This document shows, one piece after another, positions 7,243 to 8,785 of a DNA stretch of 8,785 bases. Origin of the DNA: an uncultured Rhizobiaceae group bacterium (lineage in GTDB: Bacteria; Pseudomonadota; Alphaproteobacteria; Rhizobiales; Rhizobiaceae); assembly GCA_905479965.1 (NCBI GenBank), contig CAJQOR010000239.1:1-8785 (forward strand). The letters are read 5' to 3'. How positions within the stretch are numbered: the stretch's first letter is position 1; the number at the start of each line of letters is the position of its first letter. The notes beneath the pieces are model-generated. The model was not told the DNA's origin. It did not search any database and was given only the letters and a program-made list of their open reading frames with translations. The translations under genes and the position numbers were made by a program.

Positions 7243-8280
7243 TTATTTGAATTTAGAATGATCCGGTGTCGTGCAAGAATCGCGCACGATCAGATCTCCA
7301 TGTAATAGGGCGCTTTCGATTGGGATACTGCGATCTGGCAGATTGTCCAAGAGGTGGTTCATTGCAATCTCACCCATTTGCCGACGCGGTTGACGAATTG
7401 TGGTGAGCGCCGGTGTAACATTATTTGCAAATGGTATGTCATCAAAACCAATGACTGAGAAGTCTTTCGGCACGTTGAAGCCGCGAGATTGCAGAGCACT
7501 GATTGCACCAATTGCAGTGTCATCATTATAACAGAAAAATGCGGTGGGTAATTTGTCTTTGATGAACAGTTGCTCGATGGCCGAGCGGCCACCTTCGCTG
7601 GTGCCGTTTGCATTGACTTTCCAAACATAGCTTTCATCAAATGAGTTTGCTAAAGCTGCGCAATAACCCTGATGACGTAATTCTGAAACAGCGTCTCCTT
7701 GCGGGCCTGAAATATAAACGATCCGCTTGTGGCCAAGTGAGAGCAAATACTCAACCGCAAGCTTGGACGCATTGATATTATCGATGCCGACATAACTCAC
7801 ATCTGTATGCTCAATTGGCTGAGAGACGCTGACAAGAGGGGGCAATCTATTGCCACGATCTTGCTCGACGTCTTGGATCGGTATGCTGCCAGTTAACAGG
7901 ATAAGCCCGTCTGTCATGCCTGATGCCAAAAAACGCATATAGTTTTCTTCAAGATTAGCTTTGCCTTCTGTCGCGCCGATCAATAATCCATACCCGCGTT
8001 GGTTGGCAATTTTCTCAAGCCCTGTGAGTATGCCAGGAAAGTTTGGATCTGAAATGGAATTGGTTAATACCATCACCATTTTTGAGCGCTGCATGCGTAA
8101 GTTTTGTGCCATCGGATTGGCACGATAGCCTGTACGTGCGATCGCGGAGGTGATTTTCTTGCGTGTGCTTTGCGTTACTTTTTCTGGGAAATGTAATGCC
8201 CGGCTAACGGTAGCAATCGATACGCCTGCAATTTTTGCAACATCTTCAATCGTCGCAGGTTTCTTTGTAATTTTTTCCAA
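7243..8280 (-). CDS. LacI-family transcriptional repressor, probably of the adjacent sugar transporter
   Basis: The 345-residue cytosolic DNA-binding protein has the standard LacI layout. The N-terminal helix-turn-helix TIEDVAKIAGVSIATVSRAL spans residues 10-29, the hinge helix NPMAQNLR spans 55-62 with Leu61 placed to insert in the operator centre, and a periplasmic-binding-like effector domain follows (DGLILLTGS, YVGIDNINASKLAVEYL, FSVIGFDDIPFANNVTPALTTIRQP). The start is TTG at 8280: an in-frame TAA lies three codons upstream and no ATG occurs before the HTH, and only a weak GGA precedes it. It is divergent from the sugar ABC gene 232 bp away, and two tandem operator-like repeats lie in between, so it most likely represses that transporter and perhaps itself. 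The effector sugar cannot be told. A strong terminator follows the stop. Confidence 0.95.
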   Translation of the reverse strand: MEKITKKPATIEDVAKIAGVSIATVSRALHFPEKVTQSTRKKITSAIARTGYRANPMAQNLRMQRSKMVMVLTNSISDPNFPGILTGLEKIANQRGYGLLIGATEGKANLEENYMRFLASGMTDGLILLTGSIPIQDVEQDRGNRLPPLVSVSQPIEHTDVSYVGIDNINASKLAVEYLLSLGHKRIVYISGPQGDAVSELRHQGYCAALANSFDESYVWKVNANGTSEGGRSAIEQLFIKDKLPTAFFCYNDDTAIGAISALQSRGFNVPKDFSVIGFDDIPFANNVTPALTTIRQPRRQMGEIAMNHLLDNLPDRSIPIESALLHGDLIVRDSCTTPDHSKFK

Positions 8281-8358
8281 ACCGCTTTATCCAAACCGCC
8301 ATCCCTGGCATGTTTCACACCCGCATACTTCAGCGTGACTCAATTTTATTTATCTAGT

Positions 8359-8387
8359 TCTATACTAAAATTACAGAGTTAATCCAA
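8359..8387 (-). promoter_or_regulatory. Candidate lacI-family gene promoter
   Basis: On the minus strand, TTGGAT (8387-8382) and TATAGA (8364-8359) are separated by 17 bp. The matches are 3 of 6 and 4 of 6, so the call is weak. It lies about 80 bp upstream of the TTG start, and 44 bp from the operator repeats on the transporter side. Confidence 0.25.
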
Positions 8388-8430
8388 CATTTTAACGTAG
8401 ATGAATGTACCCAAAATGCTCGATAAAGCA

Positions 8431-8470
8431 AAATAAAAAGGTTTACATTGAAAATAAAAACGTTTACATT
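8431..8470. promoter_or_regulatory. Tandem LacI-type operators in two 19-bp direct repeats
   Basis: AAATAAAAAGGTTTACATT (8431-8449) and AAATAAAAACGTTTACATT (8452-8470) differ at one base and are offset by 21 bp, two helical turns. Each contains an imperfect LacI-family palindrome: TAAAAAGGTTTACA at 8434-8447 and TAAAAACGTTTACA at 8455-8468, compared with the ideal TGTAAACGTTTACA. The second has the central CG typical for hinge-helix insertion. They lie between divergent lacI and the sugar ABC gene. The repeat is seen directly; operator function is inferred. Confidence 0.7.
8442..8470 (+). promoter_or_regulatory. Candidate promoter of the sugar ABC transporter gene
   Basis: TTTACA (8442-8447) and TACATT (8465-8470) are separated by 17 bp, each close to consensus. 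Both are part of the direct repeats, so a repressor bound there would cover -35 and -10 together. The start would fall near 8477, about 36 nt before the ATG. Confidence 0.4.
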
Positions 8471-8512
8471 TTTTACAGATTGCAAAAACTTGCGGCTTTG
8501 GGAGGGGCTAAA

Positions 8513-8785
8513 ATGTTTGAAGGCGCACGTAGTTCTAGTTCGATTTTAGCTGCTGATCGTATCAGCAAATCCTTTGGTGCAGTCCCTGTACTTTTCAGTG
8601 TGAGCTTTGATATCGAGGCTGGTGAAGTCCATGCTTTAATCGGCGAAAACGGCGCGGGCAAGTCAACCTTGATGAAGATCTTGGCAGGCTTTCACGCTCC
8701 CACTTCAGGAAACGTTTATCTTGATGGTCAGCCAAAGGTTCTGCCGCCAAATGGTAAGGCGGAAGATCTTGGCATTGTTCTCATT
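8513..8785 (+). CDS. Sugar ABC transporter ATP-binding protein, RbsA/CUT2 type (partial, right edge)
   Basis: Ninety-one N-terminal residues are present; the gene continues past the window. Walker [10 protein letters not shown] is at residues 44-52, followed by [14 protein letters not shown], and the frame ends at GIVLI, just before the expected Q-loop glutamine. These features fit the first ATPase domain of two-domain sugar importers such as RbsA, XylG and AraG, which are usually about 500 residues. Such proteins sit on the inner face of the membrane and power uptake of pentoses or similar sugars with a permease and a periplasmic binding protein, expected downstream. The start ATG 8513 has GGAGG at 8501-8505, 7 nt upstream, one of the strongest ribosome sites here. 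Neighbouring lacI and the tandem operators suggest sugar-inducible control. The sugar is unknown. Confidence 0.92.
   Translation, partial: MFEGARSSSSILAADRISKSFGAVPVLFSVSFDIEAGEVHALIGENGAGKSTLMKILAGFHAPTSGNVYLDGQPKVLPPNGKAEDLGIVLI

Noticed and set aside
8390..8403. Third operator copy near TTTTAACGTAGATG
   Set aside because: Only about half of the positions match the operator pattern, within chance for an AT-rich region.

Overview
The window looks like chromosomal housekeeping DNA from an alphaproteobacterium, probably Hyphomicrobiales (Rhizobiales) or a close marine relative. This rests on gene content and order: a MoxR ATPase divergent from DUF1285 - CoA pyrophosphatase - CCA transferase, then hemF and trmL, then an MsbA-type ABC exporter. 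It also rests on the alphaproteobacterial style of the proteins. Base composition is moderate and leans to AT, which is low for typical rhizobia. I cannot name a genus. No rRNA, tRNA, CRISPR array, insertion sequence or phage gene was seen.

Layout: (1) 1-806, minus strand, the N-terminal 268 codons of a MoxR-family AAA+ ATPase, running off the left edge. (2) 937-3460, plus strand, a tightly coupled trio: a DUF1285 protein, a Nudix CoA pyrophosphatase and a class II CCA-adding enzyme, joined by TAATG and ATGA overlaps. (3) 3470-4912, minus strand, trmL followed by hemF, with hemF ending 9 bp from cca in a tail-to-tail arrangement marked by an AT-rich palindrome. (4) 4913-5350, a 438-bp intergenic region. 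It holds a probable trmL promoter, a perfect GTTCG-N3-CGAAC inverted repeat, a 32-codon small ORF with a strong Shine-Dalgarno, and a weak terminator-like hairpin before the next gene. (5) 5351-7204, plus strand, a complete half-size ABC exporter with fused membrane and ATPase domains. (6) 7243-8280, minus strand, a LacI-family repressor starting at TTG, whose likely terminator overlaps the 3' end of the exporter gene. (7) 8513-8785, plus strand, the start of a sugar ABC transporter ATP-binding protein (RbsA/CUT2 type), running off the right edge.

The best-supported regulatory unit is at the right. Divergent lacI and the sugar-transport gene are separated by 232 bp containing two nearly identical 19-bp direct repeats 21 bp apart. 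Each contains a LacI-type half site GTTTACA, and together they cover a plausible promoter of the transporter. The repressor very probably controls this sugar importer through these tandem operators.

The least explained part is the leader region before the ABC exporter. The small ORF followed by a hairpin and T-run could be a leader-peptide attenuator, an independent small protein, or chance. I found no convincing wholly new multi-gene system; most of the window is recognisable core metabolism.
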